DNA of 64,000 bases from positions 1 through 64,000 of the forward strand of contig JAEYWD010000062.1 of assembly GCA_023429135.1 (NCBI GenBank). Reading direction: 5' to 3'. A program made the translations under genes and the position numbers. Source of the DNA: Bacteroidota bacterium. Its GTDB lineage: Bacteria > Bacteroidota > Bacteroidia > Bacteroidales > JAAUTT01. Of this stretch, positions 18,995-28,654 are shown piece after piece. Each line of letters starts with the position of its first letter. Positions within the stretch are counted from its first letter, which is position 1. The notes below the pieces were generated by a model that was not told where the DNA came from, did not search any database, and saw only the letters and a list, made by a program, of their open reading frames with translations.

Positions 18995-20237
18995 TCAGTG
19001 TTTTTTACCATTTAACATTACACCAACCCATGTTCTCCTAACCAGGAAATGATAGGTGAGGAACATAATAAGGAATGATGGCATTAGAATAAAACAAATC
19101 TTAATAGCCCAGTGTAGCGATAATGGCATAACAAGTACCTGGAAAAATACAACGATAGGGAGGTGTATTACATACAACCAATAGGATGACTCCGATAAAT
19201 ACCGGATTCGTTTGTGCGGATGAGCAAAAAGCACCATCATAATTCCAAATAAAAGCAAAAACTGTGATCATGGAAGCTAAACCATACAGACTGCTGAAAA
19301 TTTTAGAATATAAAGGTTTAGCCATGTATATTTGAACCTGAGGATTGGTAAACTGAAGGAAAAACAAAAGGCAAAGCGTGGATAGTAATACTAAACTTAA
19401 TATAAGGTTAGACTTCCAGTATTTTTTGAATCCCTCTAAAAAATGTTGACTCCGGTGCAAGAACCAACCCATGCTAAAATAGAATCCATATACAATAAAA
19501 GAAGGAACTTTAGGAATCAGGCCGTGATCCGGAGTATCTACCCCAAACCCGTTTTTCATGTACCACATTGCAGGGAAGGTGAATAATGCAAAAACAAGAC
19601 TTCCCCATCGATGTGTCATCAGGTATCCTATACCTGTATCCAATCCTGTTCGCAGTTTCAAATTTCTATCGATAAATTTGAACAAAAACCGGATAGCGAT
19701 TACTGAAATAAAAAACCATGTCAGATAATAAAGAAACCAAAGGTGAGTAAGCGGGAAGCCTCCGTTCAGCCAGGCTCCGGTAGTAAAACTTCCGGTAACT
19801 AATTGAAGAAAGCTAAGCTTAGAAACGACAGGATCTGCACTAAAATATCCCATTTTTTGATAACCCCAGATCCACAAGACATTCAGCGCAAGAAAAATGA
19901 ACGGCCAGAAAATCAACAACGGTTTTGTTATTCGATTGAAACGATGCCTGATAAAACCTGCTGTACCATACTTTTGATAAACCATATGGGCGAAAAAGCC
20001 AGCAACAAGAAAAAATGCCTGCATACGAAATGTATGTGAAACAAAGAAAAAAGCATCAATTCCAATATTGGTTTGGTGCTCCTTTACAGCCCAAACCATA
20101 GGAGGAATATAAGATACCATAGACTCAACGCCATGAAAAATTATTCCAAGTAATAAAGCAAAAGCCCTTACGGCATCGAGATAATAGAAATGGGTACCAT
20201 TTTGAACGATAGTTGGGTTAAAAGTCAGGTCTTTCAT
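18995..20237 (-). pseudogene. Acyltransferase 3-like membrane protein, frameshifted
   Basis: The reading frame from 20237 encodes an acyltransferase-3-type integral membrane protein (YLDAVRAFALLLGIIFHG, then 'RMQAFFLVAGFFA', then 'HRFNRITKPLLI'). The homologous protein stays in frame to about 19262. It then continues in another frame from 19258 to 18995 (LLFGIMMVLFAHP ... SSYWLYVIHLPIVVFFQ), which supplies the conserved last helices. The switch falls in an A5 run (+ strand 19257-19261). Removing one base there joins the two parts into ~415 residues. The original frame runs on to 19101 in unrelated sequence. This is either a true inactivating indel or a homopolymer sequencing error. The family O-acylates sugars or other surface groups. 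Confidence 0.8.
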
Positions 20238-20665
20238 GGAGGTGAATTTAAAGTACTAAAATAGACAAATATTTAAACTAAATTTTTGCAATAAACAATT
20301 GTAGTTGAGCTATTCCCTATTCCCTGCCAGTGCAAATGTTAGGCAGATATTCTGGTTCGGGTTTGTAATCAGGGCCTTTCCAAACAATCGTTTGCAACGA
20401 CATCTATGAAGCAATAAAGATTTTTTAAGTGTAGCATTACCAACATCTGCTAACCAGGGAAACTTTTACTTTAACAATTAGGTTGGGTATGGGACTATGC
20501 AAGTTTATACATCTCATTTCATAAATATAAAGCAAAATTGAGCTTAGTTTAATTTCATTAAAAACACTTCTAAACATTCATAAGTGGACAAAATAGATAC
20601 TTTAATCAAATATTTTAGGCAAGCTGAGATTCATTTGATTTATTTTTGATCCTAAAGACCGGTGC
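20238..20665. other. Divergent intergenic region
   Basis: About 430 bases between the acyltransferase start and the MBG-repeat gene. It contains degenerate relatives of the TTTGCAACGACAT repeat phrase (20390-20403), then AT-rich DNA, with a candidate promoter at its right end. No gene is visible. Confidence 0.5.
20641..20648 (+). promoter_or_regulatory. Candidate -7 box for the MBG-repeat gene
   Basis: TATTTTTG matches the Bacteroidota -7 consensus TAnnTTTG and lies ~50 bp before the likely start at 20699/20705. No clear -33 TTTG sits at the ideal spacing. Confidence 0.35.
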
Positions 20666-23600
20666 ATGGCATCATCAAAATCTAACTTATATCTTCATAT
20701 GATTATGAAAACTTTTTTATGCAAAGGAAAATCAAGGATAACCATCTCTTTGTTTATTTTTATTTTGTTAACCTCTCCTGTATTATCTCAAACATTCGAT
20801 TTTAACACTAATACTTCGGGAAATGGAACTCAGAATATTTCTCAGATAAAAGAAAGCAACACCCTTATAGTAAAGAGCGAAGGTGTGAACCTGTGCCTGA
20901 AATCCGTTACAGATATTTCTTCGGCTTATGAGGGATTTACCGGATCCGTTGTAACAACTAACGGGAATTGTATAAAGAATTTAACAATTTCCCTACAAAG
21001 CGGGGAGTTTTTTAATCTTGATAAAATCGATATACAGGAAAGACATTGTTCAGTTCTGAATCTGGTACTTACTGCAAAAAGCGGATCGGATGTGAAAGGA
21101 AGCGTTACGATATCTTTTACTCCTTCACAAGGTAAAACCATCGATTTATCCGCGAATACCTATTTTAAAAACATTACCAGTGTTGAAATTACATCGGCAA
21201 CCAAAGATGCCTGTTGTGGTGATTATACCTACTGGATAGCTCTCGATAATGTTGTTTTAGGCAACGTTCACCAGCCTCTTGGTGTTTCTTCCGTTACTCC
21301 TGATAACGGACCGGTAACAGGGGGCACCTCAGTTACCGTAGGAGGTACTGGTTTTCAGTATGTACAAGCCGTTAAGTTTGGCAGTGCCGATGCTAAAAGT
21401 TTTACTGTTAATTCGGCAACAAGTATCACCGCAGTGAGTCCTGCTGCTTCTGCCGGAACTGTGGATGTTACCGTTATCACTGCAAATGGCGCCAGTGAAA
21501 TCAATGACAACGATAAATTTATCTATCACAAAATAAGTCAAACCATTACATTTGATAACCCTGGTGACCAAACTATGGGTACAACTCCTGAACTTACAGC
21601 AACCGCAACATCCGGACTTGTTCCTGTTTTTACTTCAGCAACAACCGATGTTTGTACAATAACAACCGGAGGAACCTTAACATTGTTAAAACCGGGAAGC
21701 TGTACCATAAATGCCGGTCAGGCCGGAAATGATACTTACCTGGCTGCGCCTACCGTGTCGCAGACCTTTGAGGTTATATCTTCGGTTCCTGGAAAACCTA
21801 CCCATGTGACAGCTACACCTGGCAATGCGCAGGCAACAGTTAGTTTTACAACTCCCGCGTCCGACGGAGGTTCAGCTATTATTAAATATATTGTGAAATC
21901 AAACGATGGAATTATTGCCGAAGGTACTTCCACCACAATTACAGTTACAGGTTTAACCAATGGAACAAGCTATACCTTTACAGTTACGGCTATAAATGCA
22001 AAAGGTGAAGGGCCGGCATCCGATCCATCCAATAGTGTTACACCAACCTGTGATCAGACCATCAGTTTTAATAATCCCGGCGATCAGGTTTATGGCTCAA
22101 CAGTTAAGCTTACTGCAACTGCAACTTCCGGATTACCGGTAACTTTTATCAGTATGACAACCGACGTTTGTACAGTTTCGGGAGACGAAGCGACCTTTAA
22201 ATCTGCGGGAGCATGCACAATCAGTGCCCGGCAGGAGGGTAACCATGCATTTAATCCAGCTCCCCCAGTTGAGCAATCGTTTAACGTAAATCCGAAAACT
22301 CTTACTATCGTGGGATTGTCGGCAGAAGACAAGATTTACGACGGAACCACCGTTGCAACGCTTACAGGAACAGCAGTTCTTACAGGAGTTGTATTGCCCG
22401 ACAATGTTACTCTTTCGGGAACACCTTCGGCTAATTTCGCCGATGCAGGTATTGGGACAACCAAACCCGTTACCGTTACAGGTTATACACTTACAGGGGA
22501 CGCTTCGGTAGTTGACAATTATACTTTGCAGCAGCCAACCGGCCTTACAGCAAATATAACCAGAGCGACTGTTGTTCTTTCATGGAATCAACCAGCCGAT
22601 ATTACCTATGGAACTGCCCTGGGTAATGCACAGTTAAACGCCACTTCGAATATCAGTGGAACCTTTGCTTATACGCCTGCTGCCGGCACTATATTAAATG
22701 CCGGAAGTGCTCAAACGCTCAGCGTTACATTTACTCCTGCTGATTTAATTAATTACCAGGTAGTTTCGAAAAATGTCACCATTAATGTTTCCAAAGCTCC
22801 CTTAAACGTTGTTGCCGATAACATTCAAATTACCTTTGGCAGTGCCATTCCTCCCTTAACTTACCAATACAGCGGTTTTGTAAATGGAGAAAACTCTTCG
22901 GTGCTGGATGCTCAACCTGTTATTTCAGTTGAATCTACCCCGGTAAATGCAGGAACTTATCCCATTGTCGTCTCTGGAGGTAGCGATAACAATTACAGCT
23001 TCAACTATTTAAACGGAACACTTACTATAACAAAGGCTGTCGCTGTTCTTTCATGGGATTCGCCTGCCGATATCACTTATGGAACCGCCCTGGGTAATGC
23101 TCAGTTAAACGCCACTTCGAATATCAGTGGAACCTTTACCTATACACCCGCTGCAGGAACTATATTAAATGCCGGAAGTGCTCAAACGCTCAGTGTTACT
23201 TTTACTCCTGCTGATTTAATTAATTACCAGGTTGTTTCAAAAAATGTTACCATCAGCGTAACTAAGGCTCCTTTAAACGTTGTTGCTGATAACATTCAAA
23301 TTACCTATGGCAGTGCCGTTCCTCCCTTAACTTACCAATACAGCGGTTTTGTAAATGGAGAAAACTCTTCGGTGCTGGATTCCCAACCTGTAATTTCGGT
23401 TGAATCTACCCCGGAAAATGCCGGAACTTATTCCATAGTTGTCTCTGGAGGTAGCGATAACAATTACAGCTTCAATTATGTAAACGGAACGCTTACTATC
23501 AATCCTCTAACGTTGTCCATCGGGACCCCGGTTTTAACAACAAGTAAAACTTACAATGGCAATAATCTGGCATTAGTAACTCCGGGAGCTATTAGCGGAG

Positions 23601-24811
23601 TGCCTGCGGGTAAGGATGTCCATGTTGAAGCTTCTGCTATTTACGATAACGCAAATGTGGGTACCGGAAAAACAATAACCGTAAGTTATGTTTTAACTGG
23701 CGCAGACAAAGGAAATTATCAAACCCCTGCCAATTATGTTGTGAATACAGGTGTAATCACAGCCAAGCAGTTAACCATTACCGATCCGGTTGTTGTTAAA
23801 AGTAAGGATTATGATGGAAATACCGTTGCTTCAATTACATCTGTTGGTCAATTAAACGGAGTTGTGGCTGGTGACGAGGGCAACGTTTCGGTTTCGGCTT
23901 CTGCTAATTATAACGATGCTTCTGTAAGTAACAATAAAACCATCACAGTTGTATATACTTTGACCGGGAGTGCCGCTGGTAACTACTTAGCACCTGTTAA
24001 CAATGTGATTACAGACGCCAGCATAGTATTAAAGCTCAGCTTGAGTTTAGAAAATCCCAAAGCCGGTTGCGATGGAGGAGCTCTCCAGTTGCCTTTTACT
24101 ATAATTGAAGGGTCTGCCAACAGTTATAGAATTGTATTTGCCGATGCAGCTCTGGCGGCCGGTTTTTCAAACAGCGGTTTCACACAGCTTCCTTCAGGAA
24201 ATGTGATATCAATTTCTATTCCCAAAGGTGTTAAAGATGGTACCTATGATGCATTTCTGCAGGTCAAGAATGATATTATATCAAGCGAGCTTTATAAGTT
24301 TACCTTTACTATCAATTTGACTTCTGGTTACCTGGTGAAGAAATTCAATGATGTGATTCTTGTTGATAACAGCTCTAACCGCTTTACTTCTTACCAATGG
24401 TATAAAAACGGAACCATCATCAATGGTGCCAGGGACCAGTTTTATAATGATCTTCAGGGATTATCGGGTACATATCATGCTGTTGTCACAACTGTGTCCG
24501 GTCAAACTTTAGAGATTTGTCCTGTGACATACAATGTAGCCACTATAAAGGCAATGGTATCTTTAAAAACTTACCCCAATCCGGCTTTCCCCGGCAATAC
24601 AATTAAAATAGAAATTGAAGGACTGAGTGATGAACAACTGAAAGGCGCTGTATTATCTGTTTTCAGTAACCGCGGTGAAAAGATTTCATCCTCAGCTAAA
24701 GTTGAAACTGTAAATACAATAGCATCGGGAAATAATGCAGGTATTTATTTTGTAAGGCTTGCGACTGCCGATGGCAATGTAATTACTCAGAAAATAACTA
24801 TAACCCAGTAA
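20666..24811 (+). CDS. T9SS type A adhesin-like protein with IPT, Fn3, YDG and MBG domains
   Basis: A 1381-residue frame. The likely start is M14 at 20705 (MKTFLCKGKSR), which leaves a signal peptide ending VLSQ. The domains in order are an N-terminal beta domain (~40-195), IPT/TIG (~205-288), an Ig-like unit, Fn3 (~373-455), a second Ig-like unit, YDG (~543-631), two almost identical Ig-plus-MBG pairs (~635-948), further YDG-type units (~951-1116), a PKD/Ig-like region and a type A sorting domain (from ~1300, TYPNPAFPG ... QKITITQ). Such stacked repeats form long surface stalks. It is followed at once by an outer-membrane OmpA-type gene that may be co-transcribed. Confidence 0.88.
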   Translation: MASSKSNLYLHMIMKTFLCKGKSRITISLFIFILLTSPVLSQTFDFNTNTSGNGTQNISQIKESNTLIVKSEGVNLCLKSVTDISSAYEGFTGSVVTTNGNCIKNLTISLQSGEFFNLDKIDIQERHCSVLNLVLTAKSGSDVKGSVTISFTPSQGKTIDLSANTYFKNITSVEITSATKDACCGDYTYWIALDNVVLGNVHQPLGVSSVTPDNGPVTGGTSVTVGGTGFQYVQAVKFGSADAKSFTVNSATSITAVSPAASAGTVDVTVITANGASEINDNDKFIYHKISQTITFDNPGDQTMGTTPELTATATSGLVPVFTSATTDVCTITTGGTLTLLKPGSCTINAGQAGNDTYLAAPTVSQTFEVISSVPGKPTHVTATPGNAQATVSFTTPASDGGSAIIKYIVKSNDGIIAEGTSTTITVTGLTNGTSYTFTVTAINAKGEGPASDPSNSVTPTCDQTISFNNPGDQVYGSTVKLTATATSGLPVTFISMTTDVCTVSGDEATFKSAGACTISARQEGNHAFNPAPPVEQSFNVNPKTLTIVGLSAEDKIYDGTTVATLTGTAVLTGVVLPDNVTLSGTPSANFADAGIGTTKPVTVTGYTLTGDASVVDNYTLQQPTGLTANITRATVVLSWNQPADITYGTALGNAQLNATSNISGTFAYTPAAGTILNAGSAQTLSVTFTPADLINYQVVSKNVTINVSKAPLNVVADNIQITFGSAIPPLTYQYSGFVNGENSSVLDAQPVISVESTPVNAGTYPIVVSGGSDNNYSFNYLNGTLTITKAVAVLSWDSPADITYGTALGNAQLNATSNISGTFTYTPAAGTILNAGSAQTLSVTFTPADLINYQVVSKNVTISVTKAPLNVVADNIQITYGSAVPPLTYQYSGFVNGENSSVLDSQPVISVESTPENAGTYSIVVSGGSDNNYSFNYVNGTLTINPLTLSIGTPVLTTSKTYNGNNLALVTPGAISGVPAGKDVHVEASAIYDNANVGTGKTITVSYVLTGADKGNYQTPANYVVNTGVITAKQLTITDPVVVKSKDYDGNTVASITSVGQLNGVVAGDEGNVSVSASANYNDASVSNNKTITVVYTLTGSAAGNYLAPVNNVITDASIVLKLSLSLENPKAGCDGGALQLPFTIIEGSANSYRIVFADAALAAGFSNSGFTQLPSGNVISISIPKGVKDGTYDAFLQVKNDIISSELYKFTFTINLTSGYLVKKFNDVILVDNSSNRFTSYQWYKNGTIINGARDQFYNDLQGLSGTYHAVVTTVSGQTLEICPVTYNVATIKAMVSLKTYPNPAFPGNTIKIEIEGLSDEQLKGAVLSVFSNRGEKISSSAKVETVNTIASGNNAGIYFVRLATADGNVITQKITITQ
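22571..23041 (+). repeat. 471-bp tandem duplication, copy 1
   Basis: The first of two in-frame 157-codon units encoding an Ig-like segment plus an MBG domain. The two copies keep an exact 471-bp offset, checked at both ends of the unit, and differ at scattered positions, many of them synonymous. Confidence 0.9.
23042..23512 (+). repeat. 471-bp tandem duplication, copy 2
   Basis: The second copy of the Ig-plus-MBG unit, directly abutting copy 1 with no insertion or deletion. Long runs of identity, for example around 23100-23130 and 23330-23380, point to a recent duplication or to gene conversion. Confidence 0.9.
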
Positions 24812-24851
24812 TAAGATGTCGTATCTTTCTAAACCCTTTTGTTCAGAAAAA

Positions 24852-26210
24852 ATGAAGTTATCAATGAAGAAAATTCTTTTAATCAATACAATTCTTTTTT
24901 TTACGGTTGCTGGCTTCGGTCAGCAACCTGCCGGTCATTATATGTATCTGAATGGGGGAGGCGGTATGCACAATATATCGTACTCGTTAACAAATGGGAA
25001 ATACGACAATGGCAGGGGCTTTACCATTAATGCCGGATATGGATATTTCTTTCATCGTAACTGGGGCTTTTCTGCAGGTTTAGGTGTTAAAACGATGAAA
25101 GCAAAAGCTTCGCTTAATAATTTTATGTTAGGATTACCTTCTGTTGATTCCGAAGGTGTTGACTACGAATACAGAAATTATTTCAGCAACTGGAAAGAAC
25201 AGCAAAAGACAATGCTGATAGACCTTCCGGTAGCGTTTCAAAACCGCCTCTTTTTGGGAAAATTTACTTTTCAAACGTCCCTCGGTTTAATGGTATCTTT
25301 CCCGACAAACAGTGAGTTTAAAGTGAATGATGGTTCTATTACCACCACCGGATATTACAGCCAGTGGAATGTTGAACTCAAAAATATGCCACAGCATGGC
25401 TTCACCACCTTAAATTCACATCCTCGGGGAGATATTTCTCTCAAGACTGCTTTTTCAGCGTTTGGCGAATTAGGGGTGCTTTATTCACTTAGCGAAACGT
25501 TTAGCCTGTATGCCGGAGGATATTACCATCAGGGTTTAAACAATATTATTAATAACCAGAAGAAACCTGTTTACGAAGGTGACGGAGTATACAACGGGGT
25601 TTTACGTTCGGCTCTGACCGACAATGTAAAGCCTGTTGCTGTGGGTGTAAAAGTTGGAATAGTATGGACTTTCGGGAAAAAGGTGAAAAATGATTTTATT
25701 GAAGAATCGCTTTATCCGGTATTTGAGCCCGACAAAGTCGATTCATTGTCAACCAACCAAAATCTCGAGAAAATCCCTGAAGAGAAACTAGTGTCAAAGA
25801 ACGGTCACCTACCTTCAGGAAATAAAACCGTTATTTCCGATTCTATCTCCGAAACAGATTACCAAAAGGCTATGAAGCTGGTGAACGATATCAGGATCCA
25901 GTTTAAACTCAATTCTGATGAAATAATAAATCCAGAACCGGAGAAGATAGCAGCTCTGGCCGATATACTTAAAAGAAACCCGGATATTACCCTTGTAATT
26001 ACAGGTCATACATGTAACCTCGGATCGTACAATTCGAATTATAAAATAGGATTAAAGCGGGCCAGGAAAGTACGGCAGATGTTTTCGAAGCAGGATGTGC
26101 CAAATAACCAGATGGAAATTATCAGTAAAGCTTTTAAAGTACCTATTGCTCCCAATAACTCCGAAGAAAATAGGGCAAAAAACCGAAGAGTAGAACTTGA
26201 TATTAAGTGA
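24852..26210 (+). CDS. Outer-membrane barrel protein with OmpA C-terminal domain
   Basis: The frame opens at 24816, but starts at 24852 (MKLSMKK) or 24864 place a signal peptide ending VAGFGQ correctly. Residues ~25-270 form an outer-membrane beta-barrel (repeated aromatic-rich strands, 'GFTINAGYGYFFHRNWGFSAGLG'). A linker follows. The OmpA-like peptidoglycan-binding domain then shows 'ITGHTCNLGSYNSNYKIGLKRARKV' and ends with the typical 'NRAKNRRVELDI'. It probably tethers the outer membrane to the cell wall. It lies close behind the MBG-repeat gene and may help anchor it (inference). Confidence 0.85.
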   Translation: MKLSMKKILLINTILFFTVAGFGQQPAGHYMYLNGGGGMHNISYSLTNGKYDNGRGFTINAGYGYFFHRNWGFSAGLGVKTMKAKASLNNFMLGLPSVDSEGVDYEYRNYFSNWKEQQKTMLIDLPVAFQNRLFLGKFTFQTSLGLMVSFPTNSEFKVNDGSITTTGYYSQWNVELKNMPQHGFTTLNSHPRGDISLKTAFSAFGELGVLYSLSETFSLYAGGYYHQGLNNIINNQKKPVYEGDGVYNGVLRSALTDNVKPVAVGVKVGIVWTFGKKVKNDFIEESLYPVFEPDKVDSLSTNQNLEKIPEEKLVSKNGHLPSGNKTVISDSISETDYQKAMKLVNDIRIQFKLNSDEIINPEPEKIAALADILKRNPDITLVITGHTCNLGSYNSNYKIGLKRARKVRQMFSKQDVPNNQMEIISKAFKVPIAPNNSEENRAKNRRVELDIK

Positions 26211-26512
26211 AAGTAGGTGTTGACAGAGAAATTTTTCTTAAGTTATTCTCTACTAACTTTTAATCTCATTCCAAATACAATTAGCCGGGGCGACCCGGTT
26301 TTTTGTTTTTCACTCTTTAAAAATGTGCGATCGAAAAAACAATAGTATCTCACAATATTTACCAGACACTTGTGGTATTTATTAAATAACTGGGTCTATA
26401 GAACGCCTAAATTTCTTTTGTTTAACTCTTTACCCGAAAAACACCAACTTCTCATGCAAAAATTAAACAAAACATAAAAACTGTTGTTTGATGTAGCTGA
26501 AAGAAGTTTTAT
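26211..26512 (+). other. Intergenic region before the carboxylase operon
   Basis: About 300 bases. It holds the terminator at 26284 and otherwise AT-rich DNA in which I see no clear promoter box or gene. Confidence 0.5.
26284..26310 (+). terminator. Rho-independent terminator after the OmpA-type gene
   Basis: A GCCGGGG-CGA-CCCGGT hairpin followed by TTTTTTGTTTTT, 74 bp after the stop codon. It closely resembles the hairpin at 8644. Confidence 0.85.
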
Positions 26513-28024
26513 ATGATAAAAAAAATACTTGTTGCTAACCGCGGAGAAATAGCTATCAGGATTATGCGTTCCTGTCGTGAGATGGGCATATCCACTGTAG
26601 CCGTTTATTCCGAAGCCGACCGAACCTCCATGCATGTACGCTATGCCGATGAAGCCTATTACATCGGACCTTCACCGTCGTCGGAGAGTTACCTCAAAAT
26701 GGATAAAATTCTGGATGTCGCTAAAAGGTCGGGTGCCGATGCCATCCACCCCGGATATGGTTTTTTGTCGGAAAATGCTGAGTTTGCCAAACAATGCGGC
26801 AAAAAAGGTATCATTTTTATTGGTCCTTCTCCACATGCAATAGCCACTATGGGCGATAAAATTACCGCCCGACAGACCATGATAAATGCAGGCGTTCCTG
26901 TAGTTCCCGGAACAAACCAGAAGATTACCACCGATGCCGAAGCCCAAAAGGTAATGGGAGAAATAGGCCTGCCGCTTATGGTAAAAGCCTCTGCCGGTGG
27001 CGGTGGTAAAGGAATGCGTCTGGTTCATTCAGCTTCTGAATTGCTCAATGCAGTTAAAGCTGCTCAGTCGGAGGCGCGTACTGCCTTTGGTGACGACTCG
27101 GTTTATATCGAAAAGTATATTGAATCGCCTCATCATATAGAATTCCAGGTGTTAGGCGACAAGCACGGAAATATTCTGCATCTTTTTGAGCGCGAATGCT
27201 CAATTCAGCGCAGACATCAAAAAGTTATTGAAGAAACTCCATCGCCTATTTTAACCCCCGAATTGCGTGAGAAAATGGGACGAAGTGCTGTGGAAGCTGC
27301 CCGATCGGTGAATTATGAGGGTACCGGCACCGTTGAGTTTCTTGTAGATGATAAATTGAATTATTATTTCCTCGAAATGAACACCCGTTTACAGGTAGAG
27401 CATCCTATTACCGAACGCGTGGTGGGTGTTGACCTTGTAAAGGAACAGATACGTGTTGCCAATGGAGAACCTCTGGTATATAAACAGGAATATCTCCGTC
27501 AACTGGGTCACGCCATCGAATGCCGTATTTATGCCGAAGATCCTGATAATAATTTTATGCCCAGTCCGGGTTTGATACGTCACATTACCGAGCCAACCGG
27601 ACTCGGAGTACGCACCGATGGTTATGTTTACAAAGGATACGAAATTCCTATTTATTACGATCCCATGATCTCCAAGCTTATTGTATGGGGACGAACACGT
27701 GCCGGAGCTATCGACAGGATGAAAAGGGCGCTTTCGGAATACAAAATTTCCGGAGTAAAGACTTCTATCCGTTTCCTGCAGAACATAATGAATAACAGCG
27801 ATTTTGTTGATGGAAAGTACGATACCCATTTTATAGAAAAACATATTGAAAGCCTCATGGCCGAGAAACAAATATGCGATCCTCACTGCGAAGATATTGC
27901 CATTATTACAGCATTCCTGGATTACATTGAAAAAATAGGTAAAACAGAAAAGACCGCTCCCGTTGCGACTGAATCATCGGGCTGGAAACAATACGGACGA
28001 AGAAATAATTTAACGCGTTTATAA
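26513..28024 (+). CDS. accC: Acyl-CoA carboxylase, biotin carboxylase subunit
   Basis: A 503-residue cytoplasmic enzyme that uses ATP and bicarbonate to carboxylate biotin on the carrier subunit. It shows the N-terminal biotin carboxylase fold (ILVANRGEIAIRIMR), the ATP-grasp glycine loop KASAGGGGKGMR (K158, 162-167), the active-site segment 'FLEMNTRLQVEHPITE' and the C-terminal domain 'HAIECRIYAEDP'. It is slightly longer than typical AccC (~450 residues) because of a ~45-residue tail rich in charged residues. It is first of three genes; the carrier gene starts 11 bp later. With the PccB-like third gene it most likely serves propionyl-CoA rather than acetyl-CoA carboxylation. Confidence 0.93.
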   Translation: MIKKILVANRGEIAIRIMRSCREMGISTVAVYSEADRTSMHVRYADEAYYIGPSPSSESYLKMDKILDVAKRSGADAIHPGYGFLSENAEFAKQCGKKGIIFIGPSPHAIATMGDKITARQTMINAGVPVVPGTNQKITTDAEAQKVMGEIGLPLMVKASAGGGGKGMRLVHSASELLNAVKAAQSEARTAFGDDSVYIEKYIESPHHIEFQVLGDKHGNILHLFERECSIQRRHQKVIEETPSPILTPELREKMGRSAVEAARSVNYEGTGTVEFLVDDKLNYYFLEMNTRLQVEHPITERVVGVDLVKEQIRVANGEPLVYKQEYLRQLGHAIECRIYAEDPDNNFMPSPGLIRHITEPTGLGVRTDGYVYKGYEIPIYYDPMISKLIVWGRTRAGAIDRMKRALSEYKISGVKTSIRFLQNIMNNSDFVDGKYDTHFIEKHIESLMAEKQICDPHCEDIAIITAFLDYIEKIGKTEKTAPVATESSGWKQYGRRNNLTRL

Positions 28025-28035
28025 CTACATTATTA

Positions 28036-28545
28036 ATGGAATTAGATATAAAGCTCGATAAACGTTTAGCCAGGGTTAAACTTATATCACGAAATAAAAA
28101 TCATGTGGTTGTTGATGTCGATGGATTTGCATACCGTTTGGATGTGCATATGGTCGAAGATCATGTATACTCAGTGCTCCACGAAGGCAAATCTCATAAC
28201 ATCGAAATTATTCCCGGCGAGACCAATAAGAAGTATTTTGTAAATACAATTTATAAGAATTACGACCTTGAAATTGTGGATGCCGAATCACGGTATTTGC
28301 AAAACCGGAATAAAAACGACCTCAATAACGAACAGAATGTTATTTCAACACCTATGCCGGGTAAAATTGTCAGGATACCCGTAAAGGTAGGACAAAAAGT
28401 AGCGGCAACCGATACTGTTATTGTGGTTTCGGCCATGAAAATGGAAAGTGAATACAAAGTAGGCCGCGAAGCTGTAATTAAAAAGATTATGGTTAAAGAA
28501 GGCGATACGGTAACCGGACATCAGCCCCTTATAACTCTCGAATAA
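28036..28545 (+). CDS. Biotin carboxyl carrier protein of acyl-CoA carboxylase
   Basis: A 169-residue protein. The C-terminal biotinyl domain (from ~103, TPMPGKIVRI) carries the biotinylation motif SAMKMESE with K135 as acceptor. The N-terminal ~95 residues form a separate beta-rich region that probably docks on the partner subunits, and a charged linker (RNKNDLNNEQ) joins the two. It lies between the biotin carboxylase and carboxyltransferase genes, giving a full three-part carboxylase. Confidence 0.92.
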   Translation: MELDIKLDKRLARVKLISRNKNHVVVDVDGFAYRLDVHMVEDHVYSVLHEGKSHNIEIIPGETNKKYFVNTIYKNYDLEIVDAESRYLQNRNKNDLNNEQNVISTPMPGKIVRIPVKVGQKVAATDTVIVVSAMKMESEYKVGREAVIKKIMVKEGDTVTGHQPLITLE

Positions 28546-28612
28546 TGAAAAATTTAGTACCAAGTACCAGGTGTCGGATATCAAGACAAACAGCCATTCA
28601 AACTGTCTTTGC

Positions 28613-28640
28613 TTACGACTTACTACTTACGACTCAAGAC
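28613..28640 (+). repeat. Heptanucleotide array (4 units)
   Basis: Four consecutive 7-mers TTACGAC, TTACTAC, TTACGAC and TCAAGAC. On the opposite strand these read GTCTTGA, GTCGTAA, GTAGTAA and GTCGTAA. The array lies in the short gap before the carboxyltransferase start. Confidence 0.75.
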
Positions 28641-28654
28641 TAATTTACAAATAC

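Noticed and set aside
19257..19261. Programmed ribosomal frameshift in the acyltransferase
   Set aside because: A five-base run without a slippery heptamer or downstream stem is poor evidence; mutation or sequencing error is simpler.
26672..27028. Antisense frame within the biotin carboxylase gene
   Set aside because: The sense strand encodes an intact, highly conserved enzyme; the antisense frame is a codon-usage shadow.
28571..28654. Upstream extension of the carboxyltransferase reading frame
   Set aside because: It translates heptamer-repeat DNA and lacks family similarity; the start at 28655 fits.
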